Assembly: GCA_023228985.1 (NCBI GenBank)
Contig: JALOAC010000022.1
Location: 1-42,768, forward strand
Direction: 5' to 3'
DNA: 42,768 nt
Source of the DNA: Thiopseudomonas sp.
GTDB lineage: Bacteria; Pseudomonadota; Gammaproteobacteria; Pseudomonadales; Pseudomonadaceae
The position numbers and the translations under genes were made by a program. This document shows positions 13,928 through 22,680 of this stretch, piece by piece; position 1 is the stretch's first letter; each line of letters starts with the position of its first letter. The notes under the pieces are model-generated. The model made no database searches and was not told the DNA's origin. It saw only the letters and a list, made by a program, of their open reading frames with translations.

Positions 13928-15510
13928 GGGCTTAACTCCAGTGCGGTTTGCATGTGTTGGTGCTGAGGTGTTTCTGGATCAAGCTTAGACAGACCGCCTA
14001 TGCGCTTTAAGCAGTCACCAAGGCGGTTATTCGCGTCAGGCTGATGTTGGCGTAGCTGCTCTAAAAACAGACCTGCTGCAGCCATATTCACCTCGATCAG
14101 TTGTGGCGCTAGCTGCAAGGCTTGTTCAAACAGCGGCATAGCTTGTTCAGTTTGTTCTTGGGTGTGCAAGGCGGCTGCTTGACGGCTGAGTTCAATAGCT
14201 TTGCGTAACGGCTCAGGATTAAATTGCGGCAGACGCTGGCTGATTTGTTCAAGCACGCCAGTTGTGCCAGCGTAACGCGCAGCACAATGAAGCCAGAAAG
14301 ATTGCGCAGCGTCTGATTGTTCTAGTTGCGCTAGCCAGTCACCCAATTGCAGCAAGGTGATCGCTGCATAATCATTTTTATGGTTATGCAGCGCTTCGAT
14401 TAGGGGTTGCAGTTCTTCGGCGTCGTGTGCTCTACCTTGGCGTCGGCGCTGCTCAATGCGCAATAATGCTGCGGCAGGCTGTAAAGAATGAACCTGTTGC
14501 CAGCTTCTTTCAATTATTTTAAGCCAATGCTGTGCATCGTCAGGCATGCGACGCTCGCCTGCGCTTTGCGTCAGGATAGAAGCCAGCTGCCAAAGTAATT
14601 CCGGGTCAAAAGAAGCAGAGTAACGGCCCACTTCCCAGCATTGATGAATGGCATGGGCAGCAACCTTGTGGTCGTTGTTTAGCCAGGCATGGCAGGCCAG
14701 TCGAATTTGACGTCGCACAGTGTTGGGCGATAGGGCTACCGCTTGTTGGAGAGCCTCTTGCATGACTGGCAAGTCGTTGTTGTTAGCTGCCAAACTGGCT
14801 TGTATATCACGTAATTCCGGCATCATGGGAAATTGTCGCGTGGCTGCAGTAAGCAGACGGGTAAGTTGTTCGAAGCGTCCTTGGCGTAACCACAAGCTGG
14901 CCAGAGCTTGCAGATTCCAAGCGGTGGGTCGTGTGCGTGCCTGTTGTTCAAGCATTTGTTCTAGCTCAAGGTAGCGTGCCAGTTCTTGTAAGGCTTGAGC
15001 TTTGTAACGTAAGCACAGCACTGCATGGCGTGGTTCTTTGTTCTCGATGGCTTGGCATGCCTCTAGCGCGGCGGCAAAGTCATTGCTTTCAAGTGCGTTG
15101 AGTACGGGGGTTAATACCTGTTTGCGACGTATCAAACGCTCTAGGCGTGTTTGCAATGCTACTTTGTTGAAGGGTTTGGTCAGGTAGTCATCCGGCTCGC
15201 ACTCAAGCGCGGCAAGTACCATGGCTTGGGTGTTTTCTGCGGTAACCATGACGAATATGCAGTGCGGGGACAGGAGTTTTTCGTTATGCAGCTGCTCGAG
15301 CACTTGCTGACCGCTAACGCCCTCACCAAGGTTGTAGTCGTGCAAGATCACATCATAGCGATGGCGGCGGCACAGCTCTAAAACATCAGTGCCGTTCGCC
15401 GCAGTATCAATTTGTTGCACGCCGAGTAAACGCAAAATACCACGAATAGAGCTACGAAACTCGGAAAAATCATCTACCACTAAAAAACGCATCTTACTGA
15501 AATCTATCAT
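13921..15510 (-). CDS. Response regulator receiver with TPR-like C-terminal region
   Basis: 529 aa. Residues 1-125 are a CheY-like receiver: acidic pair D13-D14, phosphorylated D58 in ILHDYN, Thr in VMVTAEN, and K112 in LTKPFN. From about 140 to the end the protein is a helical solenoid of tetratricopeptide-type repeats (for example FEQALQLAPQLIEVNMAAAGL), rich in Gln and Leu. There is no DNA-binding or enzymatic output domain, so signalling is probably by protein contact. It is first in a two-gene operon with the short histidine kinase. Similar receiver-TPR proteins are known in Pseudomonas; the regulated process is unknown. Confidence 0.85.
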   Translation of the reverse strand: MIDFSKMRFLVVDDFSEFRSSIRGILRLLGVQQIDTAANGTDVLELCRRHRYDVILHDYNLGEGVSGQQVLEQLHNEKLLSPHCIFVMVTAENTQAMVLAALECEPDDYLTKPFNKVALQTRLERLIRRKQVLTPVLNALESNDFAAALEACQAIENKEPRHAVLCLRYKAQALQELARYLELEQMLEQQARTRPTAWNLQALASLWLRQGRFEQLTRLLTAATRQFPMMPELRDIQASLAANNNDLPVMQEALQQAVALSPNTVRRQIRLACHAWLNNDHKVAAHAIHQCWEVGRYSASFDPELLWQLASILTQSAGERRMPDDAQHWLKIIERSWQQVHSLQPAAALLRIEQRRRQGRAHDAEELQPLIEALHNHKNDYAAITLLQLGDWLAQLEQSDAAQSFWLHCAARYAGTTGVLEQISQRLPQFNPEPLRKAIELSRQAAALHTQEQTEQAMPLFEQALQLAPQLIEVNMAAAGLFLEQLRQHQPDANNRLGDCLKRIGGLSKLDPETPQHQHMQTALELSPW

Positions 15511-15626
15511 GGTTCACCGCACTAGGCCGCACACAACGTTATAAAATATTTGCTATTAAGTGTAGTCGCTTCCAACGAGTAAGCATAGGGCGCAACTAGG
15601 CTAACGGCTTGGGTGTGTGTTTGGTT

Positions 15627-16646
15627 CTAGCCAAGCAAACCATAAAGCATACTATGTACGGCCGCGCCACCCACTACCAGCCATACCCAAGCTATGGCAC
15701 CCAGTGCGATAGGTTTCATACCGGCATTTTTTAACGCACTGATAGAGGTGTTTAAGCCCAGTGCCAGCATGGCCATGCCCAATAAAATATCACCGAGGTT
15801 GTGCAGTAGCTGTAAACCCTGTTCGGGCAGATGAATGTAAGAATTAAACAACATCACCGCTAAAAAACCAAAAGCAAACCAAGGGATGGGTAACTGGCGC
15901 TTGGTGTTGCTGGTGGTGAAGCTCAAGCAGCGGGGCAGAATCAATAAAAAAGGCGCTAATAACATGACCCGCAGCATCTTACTGATAATGGCGGTGTCAG
16001 CGATTTCAGGGTTGATTGCCTGACCCGCAGCCACGACCTGAGCCACCTCGTGCACGCTAGAGCCGATATACAGGGCGAAAAAGTGGTCGTCCAGCGGCCA
16101 CAGCCCGTAGCGATAAAGAACCGGATAGAGCAGTAGGCTAAGGCTGCCGAAAATAACTACGGTGGCAATAGCGCAGGCTTGTGCATGCTGTGGGGCTTTA
16201 ATGGTGGAGCCCGTCGCAATCACCGCGGCGGCACCACAGATACTGCTACCCGCACCAATTAAAGCACTGGTATGCGCATCTAAACCAAGCAGCTTGCGAC
16301 CCATCAAATAACACAGCACAAAGGTGCAGCTGAGCATCAGCACATCGCTTAATAGCCCGCTAATGCCTAGCTCACTGACTTGCGTTAGCGTTAAACGAAA
16401 ACCATAAAGAATAATCCCCCAGCGCAGCAGGGTGGTCTTGCTGAATAAAATACCGAGTTGCAGGCGCGGGTGGTTAAATAGCGGCAGCAGGTTTGCGAGC
16501 AGCATCCCCAGTAAAATCGCCACGGTTAACGCCCCCAGTCCCCACTGGCGTACCAATTGCGTTTGGCTTAGCCAAAAACCAAGCAGGCTCAGTAGCGCCA
16601 CATAGAGTAAGCCGGGAAAATGAGTGCGTAGCGGGTTGGTGCTCAT
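15627..16646 (-). CDS. yeiH: YeiH-family putative sulfate exporter (UPF0324)
   Basis: 339 aa from ATG 16646 (AGAGG upstream; the frame extends to 16661 but without a ribosome site). About ten membrane helices with the family marks: LLRWGIILYGFRLT near residue 80, the GAGSSICGAAAVIATG motif near 135, and SSVHEVAQVVAAG near 215. The family is annotated as putative sulfate exporters, on thin experimental evidence. YeiH is often next to a divergent LysR regulator (YeiE), which is missing here. It is transcribed in the same direction as the ABC genes upstream but is separated from them by a hairpin. Confidence 0.85.
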   Translation of the reverse strand: MSTNPLRTHFPGLLYVALLSLLGFWLSQTQLVRQWGLGALTVAILLGMLLANLLPLFNHPRLQLGILFSKTTLLRWGIILYGFRLTLTQVSELGISGLLSDVLMLSCTFVLCYLMGRKLLGLDAHTSALIGAGSSICGAAAVIATGSTIKAPQHAQACAIATVVIFGSLSLLLYPVLYRYGLWPLDDHFFALYIGSSVHEVAQVVAAGQAINPEIADTAIISKMLRVMLLAPFLLILPRCLSFTTSNTKRQLPIPWFAFGFLAVMLFNSYIHLPEQGLQLLHNLGDILLGMAMLALGLNTSISALKNAGMKPIALGAIAWVWLVVGGAAVHSMLYGLLG

Positions 16647-16807
16647 GAAAGCCTCTAGCAATAAAGAGTGGAGGCAGTGTAAGAGAAGGTTTCTTTTCTA
16701 TAAAACGAATAATACAGCTATAGAATATCGGCTTTGCTTATAAGCGCTGGTTGTATGCATATAACCAATTGCGCGAGTGGGTGTGTTCAACAGGTACATA
16801 GCGATAC

Positions 16808-16830
16808 GACCCGAGGGTGATGCTCGGGTC
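16808..16830 (-). terminator. Stem-loop downstream of the PF04392-type ABC operon
   Basis: GACCCGAG (16808-16815) pairs with CTCGGGTC (16823-16830), loop of 7. It lies 50 nt past the ATPase gene stop. No T-run on the minus strand, so a Rho-independent role is only possible, not shown. Confidence 0.4.
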
Positions 16831-16879
16831 AGACTTGGTTTTGTGCTATTGGGGAGGTTGAGTCTTGCTGCGTAATGGC

Positions 16880-17674
16880 TTAGCTGAGTAACAGCGCATC
16901 GTCTGAAATTTCTTCGCCGCGCACCTGCTCAAACATATTCAGCAAATCCTTGACGTGCATGCCTTTACGCTGTTCACCGGACACATCCAGCACCACTTGG
17001 CCTTGATGCAACATCACAGTGCGGTCACCCACGTCTAAGGCTTGGCGCATGCTGTGGGTAACCATCATGGTGGTCAATTGCTTCTCGGCGACAATACGCT
17101 GGGTTAGCTTAAGTACAAAATCAGCTGTGCGTGGATCCAGTGCTGCTGTATGTTCATCTAGCAGCAGGATGCGCGAGGGTTGTAGAGCCGCCATCAGCAA
17201 GCTGACTGCTTGACGCTGACCGCCAGATAGCAAACCGATACGGTCGGTGAGACGGTTTTCTAGCCCTAAGCCAAGCTTGGCAAGGTGTTCACGGTAATGA
17301 TCACGCTGCGAGGCTTTCACCGCCCAACTGAGACCGCGCTTACTGCCACGGCATTGCGCCAGCGCCATATTTTCTTCGATGGTTAAATCTTCGCAGGTAC
17401 CGGCCATAGGATCTTGAAACACACGCGCAACCTTGGCTGCACGCTGCCATACGGGCAAGCGTGTGACTTCGCTATCATCAATTAAAATGCTGCCGCTATC
17501 TACTGCTAAATCACCGGATACGGCATTTAAAAAAGTGGATTTTCCGGCACCGTTGGTACCAATAACCGTTACAAATTGTCCTGTGGGGATTTCTAACGAT
17601 AGACCCTGTAATGCCCGGGTTTCAATGGGTGTGCAGGGGTTAAAGGTGATTTTTAAATCAGTTGCTTTTAACAT
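16880..17674 (-). CDS. ABC transporter ATP-binding protein (PF04392-type importer)
   Basis: 264 aa cytoplasmic ATPase. Walker A GTNGAGKST (about residues 39-47), signature LLSGGQRQAVSLLMAAL, Walker B RILLLDEHTAALD, H-loop MMVTHSMRQAL. The Pro usual after DE in Walker B is His (DEHTAALD); I have seen this in the ATPases paired with ABC_sub_bind binding proteins, so it looks like a family trait. ATG 17674 is one base after the permease stop, giving tight coupling. The system imports an unknown small solute; some relatives (TrpXYZ) take up aromatic amino acids. Confidence 0.85.
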   Translation of the reverse strand: MLKATDLKITFNPCTPIETRALQGLSLEIPTGQFVTVIGTNGAGKSTFLNAVSGDLAVDSGSILIDDSEVTRLPVWQRAAKVARVFQDPMAGTCEDLTIEENMALAQCRGSKRGLSWAVKASQRDHYREHLAKLGLGLENRLTDRIGLLSGGQRQAVSLLMAALQPSRILLLDEHTAALDPRTADFVLKLTQRIVAEKQLTTMMVTHSMRQALDVGDRTVMLHQGQVVLDVSGEQRKGMHVKDLLNMFEQVRGEEISDDALLLS

Positions 17675-17675
17675 T

Positions 17676-18566
17676 TCAAACCCTTTTGCGCCGTGCGTAA
17701 CGTTGTTTGAGTAATGGAATCACCAGCGCAACGGTCACCAACAGAGCAGTAACGAGGTTGAGATCTTGAGCTTTTAGGCCAATAAAATCGCTGTTCAATG
17801 CCAAAGCGATAAAGAAGCGATAGACAATCGCGCCCAAGACGACGGCTAGAGTCAGCATAAAAAGCTTGCGCGAGGGCAAAATGCTTTCACCGACAATGAC
17901 AGCTGCTAGACCAATTACGATAGTACCAATACCCATGGAGATGTCTGCACCGCCCTGAGTTTGCGCATAGAGCGCGCCAGCCAGCCCCACTAAGCCATTG
18001 GAAATCGCCATTCCCAAAATAATCATAGCGCCGGTATTCACCCCTTGTGAGCGTGCCATGCGTGGGTTGGAGCCCGTCGCACGAATCGCCAAGCCTTGTT
18101 GGGTGGAAAAATAAGCATCGAGACCGAATTTGGCGAGCACCACTACCACAATTAAAATGAGCGGGCGGCCAATATAGTCCACTAACCATTCGGGTTGCAG
18201 CACGCTAAAAACGGTGGGCTCCATAATCAGCGGAATATTGGGTTTACCCATGATGCGCAGGTTGATTGAGTACAGCGCGATCATCATTAAGATACTGGCG
18301 AGCAGATCCATGATTTTCAGATGCACATTCAGCAAAGCGGTGAGCACGCCGGCTGCAGCGCCAGCTAACGTAGCACAGACAGTGGCTAGAAAAGGGTCCA
18401 TACCGCTGACAATGCACATAGCGCCTACAGCACCACCCAGAGGGAAGCTGCCATCAACGGTCAGATCAGGAAAGCGCAATAAACGAAAAGAAATAAAGAC
18501 GCCCAGTGCCACCAAGCTAAAAATCAAGCCAATTTCAAGGGCACCAAATAGGGAAAACAAAGACAT
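17676..18566 (-). CDS. ABC transporter permease (BPD_transp_2/LivH type)
   Basis: 296 aa inner-membrane permease with about eight to nine helices. The N-terminal segment LEIGLIFSLVALGVFISFRLLRFPDLTVDGSFPLGG and the central AISNGLVGLAGALYAQTQGGADISMGIG are typical of the branched-chain/PF04392-associated permease family. Only one permease gene is present, so it probably works as a homodimer. It sits between the binding-protein gene (62 nt upstream, with a hairpin in the gap) and the ATPase gene (1 nt downstream). Confidence 0.85.
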   Translation of the reverse strand: MSLFSLFGALEIGLIFSLVALGVFISFRLLRFPDLTVDGSFPLGGAVGAMCIVSGMDPFLATVCATLAGAAAGVLTALLNVHLKIMDLLASILMMIALYSINLRIMGKPNIPLIMEPTVFSVLQPEWLVDYIGRPLILIVVVVLAKFGLDAYFSTQQGLAIRATGSNPRMARSQGVNTGAMIILGMAISNGLVGLAGALYAQTQGGADISMGIGTIVIGLAAVIVGESILPSRKLFMLTLAVVLGAIVYRFFIALALNSDFIGLKAQDLNLVTALLVTVALVIPLLKQRYARRKRV

Positions 18567-18592
18567 GGATTAAACCGCAGGCAGTTAAAAGT

Positions 18593-18618
18593 CACCGAGC
18601 CTACAACAAGGCTCGGTG
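18593..18618 (-). terminator. Intra-operon hairpin between binding protein and permease genes
   Basis: CACCGAGCCT (18593-18602), loop ACAACA, AGGCTCGGTG (18609-18618): a perfect 10-bp stem. On the minus strand it follows the binding-protein stop and is followed by ACTTTTAAC. It probably attenuates transcription or protects the upstream mRNA, so that binding protein exceeds permease. Confidence 0.6.
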
Positions 18619-18628
18619 TGAGGTGGTA

Positions 18629-19606
18629 TTAACGAATAATTTCTGTAGCGCGTTCAATCAGCGACAATGGCAAAAGTACACCCTGCTTTTCGGCTGCGGT
18701 TACGTTCACATATAGCTGTAGGTTTTCACTGGTTTGCGGCTGTATATCGCCTGGCTTTTCGCCATTTAGAATACGCACCACAATGCGGCCAGTTTGCTCG
18801 CCTAAGTCGCGATAGTTAACGCCCAGCGCAGCAATTGCACCGCGCTTAACGCTGTCTGTATCCGAAGCGATCAGTGGTATTTTGCTATCGTTGCCTACTT
18901 TGGCCAAGGCTTCATACGCGGAAACCACGTTGTTGTCGGTATTGGTGTAAATCACATCTACTTTGCCGACGAGACTGCGCGCTGCTGAACTAACGTCAAC
19001 AGTACGTGGAGCAGCTGCTTCGACCAGTTTTAGACCGTACTTGGGCAGCAGCTCTTTAAATGCTTCGACGACAGCCACTGAGTTGGCTTCGCCTGGGTTG
19101 TACACCATGCCAATATTTTTTACCTCAGGCACGATTTCTTTAATCAGCTCAATTTGTTTTTCCAGCTCTAAAATGTCTGAAACGCCGGTGACGTTAGTAC
19201 CGCTGGCTTCCCAACTGGGGGTAAGCTGTGCTTGTACAGGGTCAGTCACGGCAGTAAACACTACAGGCACACTTTTGCTGCCGGCCACTAGCGCTTGCGC
19301 GGAAGGGGTAGCGATGCCGACAATAACGTCAGGGTTGTCACCGATAAATTTGCGCGCAATCTGGGCGGCGGTCGCGGTGTTGCCTTGCGCGCTTTGATAT
19401 TGCCACTTGAGGTTTTTACCCTCGGTAAAGCCAGCTTCATTTAATGCATGCAGGATGCCATCACGCGCTGAGTCAAGCGCTGGGTGCTCAACAATGGCAG
19501 TGACTGCCACGGATTTTACCGGTTCAGCAGCTATGGCAAAAGAAGCGCTCATGGCCAAGCTAATGACGCTCAATGAAAGTAATGCTTTTTTTGGGAGGCT
19601 TAGCAT
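18629..19606 (-). CDS. ABC transporter substrate-binding protein (ABC_sub_bind, PF04392 type)
   Basis: 325 aa from ATG 19606, where CAGGAGA gives a good ribosome site and residues 1-26 form a signal peptide (KKALLSLSVISLAMSASFA, cleavage after AIA). The in-frame codon at 19678 would bury this signal and was rejected. The mature part has the two-lobed periplasmic-binding fold of the PF04392 family: VTAIVEHPALDSARDGI near the start, GIATPSAQAL, PVVFTAVTDPVQAQL, NIGMVYNPGEANS and ALGVNYRDLG. The ligand is not predictable from sequence alone; aromatic amino acids are known for some members. First gene of the ABC operon, 47 nt after valS. Confidence 0.85.
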   Translation of the reverse strand: MLSLPKKALLSLSVISLAMSASFAIAAEPVKSVAVTAIVEHPALDSARDGILHALNEAGFTEGKNLKWQYQSAQGNTATAAQIARKFIGDNPDVIVGIATPSAQALVAGSKSVPVVFTAVTDPVQAQLTPSWEASGTNVTGVSDILELEKQIELIKEIVPEVKNIGMVYNPGEANSVAVVEAFKELLPKYGLKLVEAAAPRTVDVSSAARSLVGKVDVIYTNTDNNVVSAYEALAKVGNDSKIPLIASDTDSVKRGAIAALGVNYRDLGEQTGRIVVRILNGEKPGDIQPQTSENLQLYVNVTAAEKQGVLLPLSLIERATEIIR

Positions 19607-19652
19607 TCTGTCTATCTCCTGATGGTTGTTGTTTTTTAAAAACTTTTGCAGC

Positions 19653-22508
19653 TTACTGTAAGTTGGCAATTCGTGCACGCTGTTCGGTCAAGCGTGCCAG
19701 TGCCTGTTCATAATCGGTTTGTTTGGTGCGCTCTTTTTCAATGACTTCGGCTGGGGCTTTGGCAACAAAACCTTGATTGCTGAGTTTACCTGCAACGCGT
19801 TTGATTTCGCCGGTTAAGCGTTGAATTTCTTTATCGAGGCGTGCCAGCTCGGCGGTGGTGTCAATCAAGCCTGCCATGGGGACGAGCACTTGCATATCGC
19901 CTACTAAAGCGGTGGCCGACATGGGCGCTTCTTGTCCAGCATCCAGTATCGTGACTGAGTCCAGCTTAGCCAGTTTAGTTAAGGTGATGAGGTTGACGTC
20001 CAAACGGCGCAAATCACCAGCATTGGTGTTACCCAAATAAAGCGGTAGCGACTGGCCCGGGCCAATATTCATTTCCGCACGAATATTACGCACGGCAAGC
20101 ATGACCTCTTTTAACCACTCAATATCGCCTTCGGCCTGCGGATCAATCAAGGTTTTATCGCCAGCAGGATAGGGCTGCAACATAATAGTTGCGCCAGACT
20201 TACCCGCTATTGGCGCAAGGCGCTGCCAAATTTCTTCGGTGATAAAAGGCATAAAGGGATGGGCTAAACGTAGCGCGGACTCAAGCACGCGTACCAGTGT
20301 ACGGCGTGTGCCACGGGTACGTGCGGCTGGCGCTTCTTTATCCCAGAGTACGGGTTTGGACAGCTCTAAATACCAGTCGCAATACTGATTCCAGATAAAC
20401 TCGTAAAGGGCTTGCGCCGCCAAATCAAAACGGAATTGATCCAGTTGACGTACGACTTCCAGCTCGGTGCGTTGCAGCTGGGAAATAATCCACCGATCCG
20501 CAGCGGTCAGTTCAATTTCTTGTTGCTCGCCTAGACCGCAATCTTGATCCTGGCACTGCATCAACACATAGCGCGCCGCGTTCCAGATTTTATTACAGAA
20601 GTTGCGGTAACCTTCCACACGGCCCATATCGAACTTGATATCGCGACCGGTTGAAGCCAGTGAGCAGAAGGTGAAACGCAGAGCATCGGTGCCATAGCTG
20701 GCAATACCCTCAGCAAACTCATCGCGGGTTTGTTGTGCAATTTTCGCGGCCAGCTGTGGCTGCATCAGGCCGGTGGTGCGTTTTTGCACTAAAGATTCAA
20801 GGTCAATACCGTCAATAATATCCAGCGGGTCGAGCACGTTACCGCGTGACTTGGACATTTTATGTCCTTGGTTGTCACGCACCAATCCATGCACATAGAC
20901 GGTTTTAAACGGAATTTGCGGGCTGCCGTCATCATTTTTGACCAAATGCATGGTCAGCATAATCATGCGTGCAACCCAGAAGAAAATAATGTCAAAACCT
21001 GTTACCAACACATCCGTGGGATGGAAGGTTTTCAAAAACTCTGTTTGTTCAGGCCAGCCTAGGGTGGAAAAGGTCCACAAACCCGAGCTAAACCAGGTAT
21101 CCAATACGTCTTCGTCTTGGCGCAGAGCAATATCGCCAAGTTCGTGTTTTTTTCGTACTTCAGCTTCGTTGCGGCCGACGTACACATTACCCGCGTCGTC
21201 ATACCAGGCTGGAATACGGTGACCCCACCAGAGTTGGCGGCTAATGCACCAGTCCTGAATGTCACGCATCCAGCTAAAATACATATTCTCGTATTGCTTA
21301 GGCACAAACTGAATGCGACCGTCTTCAACCGCTGCAATCGCAGGTTCGGCTAAAGGCTTAGTGGATACATACCACTGGTCGGTCAGCCAAGGCTCGATGA
21401 CTACGCCAGAGCGATCACCGCGTGGCGTTTTTAAAGCGTGTGGTTCAATACTTTCCAGCAGGCCTAATTCTTTAAAAGCCAGCACGATTTTATCGCGTGC
21501 CTCAAAGCGATCCAGTCCGGCAAACTGGGCTGGCAGCTGCGTGTCCAGTTCGTTGTTTACACTGGCATCAACATTGAAAATCTGTGCTTGCGCCAGAATC
21601 GCGGCATTTTCGTCAAGGATATTAATCAGCGGCAGGTTATGGCGTTTGCCCACTTCATAGTCATTAAAGTCGTGGGCTGGAGTGATTTTAACGCAACCAG
21701 TACCGAACTCAGGATCGCAATAATCATCGCCCACAATAGGAATACGGCGACCTACCAAGGGCAGTTCAATGTATTTACCAATTAAAGCTTGGTAGCGTTC
21801 GTCTTCTGGGTTTATCGCAACCGCCGAGTCACCCAGCATGGTTTCTGGACGGGTAGTGGCAACAATCAGGTAGTTTTTACCATCAGTCGTGGTTGCGCCA
21901 TCGGCCAGTGGGTAGCGTAAATTCCACAGCTGTCCCTGTTCATCGTGGTTTTCCACTTCTAGATCAGAGATGGCCGTATGCAGCTTGGGATCCCAGTTCA
22001 CCAAGCGCTTGCCGCGATAAATCAGACCGTCTTCGTGCAGACGAACAAAGGCTTCTTTAACCGCCTCGGATAAGCCTGCATCCATGGTGAAGCGTTCGCG
22101 CGACCAGTCAACTGAGCTGCCTAAACGGCGAATTTGTCGGGTGATGGTACCGCCGGATTGCTCTTTCCATTGCCAGATTTTTTCTAAAAAGGCCGAGCGA
22201 CCTAAAGCATGGCGATCCAAACCTTGATTGGCGAGTTGGCGTTCTACCACCATTTGTGTGGCGATACCGGCATGGTCGGTACCGGGCTGCCAAAGGGTGT
22301 TATGCCCCTGCATGCGGCGGTAGCGAATCAGCGCATCCATAATGGCGTTATTAAAGCCATGCCCCATATGCAAGCTACCGGTAACGTTCGGCGGTGGGAT
22401 CATAATGGTGTAAGGCGTACCCGAACCTTGCGGAGCAAAATAATCATTGGCCTCCCAGTTCTGATACCAGGTAGATTCAATAGCGTGGGGCTGATAGGTT
22501 TTATCCAT
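19653..22508 (-). CDS. valS: Valyl-tRNA synthetase
   Basis: 951 aa class I aminoacyl-tRNA synthetase, which charges tRNA-Val and edits mis-activated threonine. It has the HIGH-equivalent PPPNVTGSLHMGHGF near residue 38, the editing (CP1) domain with ATTRPETMLGDSAVAINP, the KMSKS loop GHKMSKSRGNVLDP near 555, the anticodon-binding helical domain (RWIISQL onwards) and the C-terminal coiled coil (AELARLDKEIQRLTGEIKRVAGKLSNQGFVAKAP) typical of bacterial ValRS. Full length and intact. It is divergent from fadH, with 172 bp between the two starts. Confidence 0.98.
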   Translation of the reverse strand: MDKTYQPHAIESTWYQNWEANDYFAPQGSGTPYTIMIPPPNVTGSLHMGHGFNNAIMDALIRYRRMQGHNTLWQPGTDHAGIATQMVVERQLANQGLDRHALGRSAFLEKIWQWKEQSGGTITRQIRRLGSSVDWSRERFTMDAGLSEAVKEAFVRLHEDGLIYRGKRLVNWDPKLHTAISDLEVENHDEQGQLWNLRYPLADGATTTDGKNYLIVATTRPETMLGDSAVAINPEDERYQALIGKYIELPLVGRRIPIVGDDYCDPEFGTGCVKITPAHDFNDYEVGKRHNLPLINILDENAAILAQAQIFNVDASVNNELDTQLPAQFAGLDRFEARDKIVLAFKELGLLESIEPHALKTPRGDRSGVVIEPWLTDQWYVSTKPLAEPAIAAVEDGRIQFVPKQYENMYFSWMRDIQDWCISRQLWWGHRIPAWYDDAGNVYVGRNEAEVRKKHELGDIALRQDEDVLDTWFSSGLWTFSTLGWPEQTEFLKTFHPTDVLVTGFDIIFFWVARMIMLTMHLVKNDDGSPQIPFKTVYVHGLVRDNQGHKMSKSRGNVLDPLDIIDGIDLESLVQKRTTGLMQPQLAAKIAQQTRDEFAEGIASYGTDALRFTFCSLASTGRDIKFDMGRVEGYRNFCNKIWNAARYVLMQCQDQDCGLGEQQEIELTAADRWIISQLQRTELEVVRQLDQFRFDLAAQALYEFIWNQYCDWYLELSKPVLWDKEAPAARTRGTRRTLVRVLESALRLAHPFMPFITEEIWQRLAPIAGKSGATIMLQPYPAGDKTLIDPQAEGDIEWLKEVMLAVRNIRAEMNIGPGQSLPLYLGNTNAGDLRRLDVNLITLTKLAKLDSVTILDAGQEAPMSATALVGDMQVLVPMAGLIDTTAELARLDKEIQRLTGEIKRVAGKLSNQGFVAKAPAEVIEKERTKQTDYEQALARLTEQRARIANLQ

Positions 22509-22680
22509 AGAGTGACAGGAACCTTAGAAGTAAGCGGCTGAATGGAAACGCGCAAGTATACCTGTAATTTCCATTGAGCCAAAGAAGAAGCTATACAGTG
22601 GCAATGCATATTGAATTGTCGGCATAAGCTGTTTATTGTGACCAAAAACAATAACAGTCATAAAACAAAGAGACTTACGC

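Noticed and set aside
5415..19606. Functional link between the tryptophanase remnant and the PF04392-type (TrpXYZ-like) ABC transporter
   Set aside because: They are 5 kb or more apart, on opposite strands, with unrelated genes between them, and the transporter ligand is unknown.
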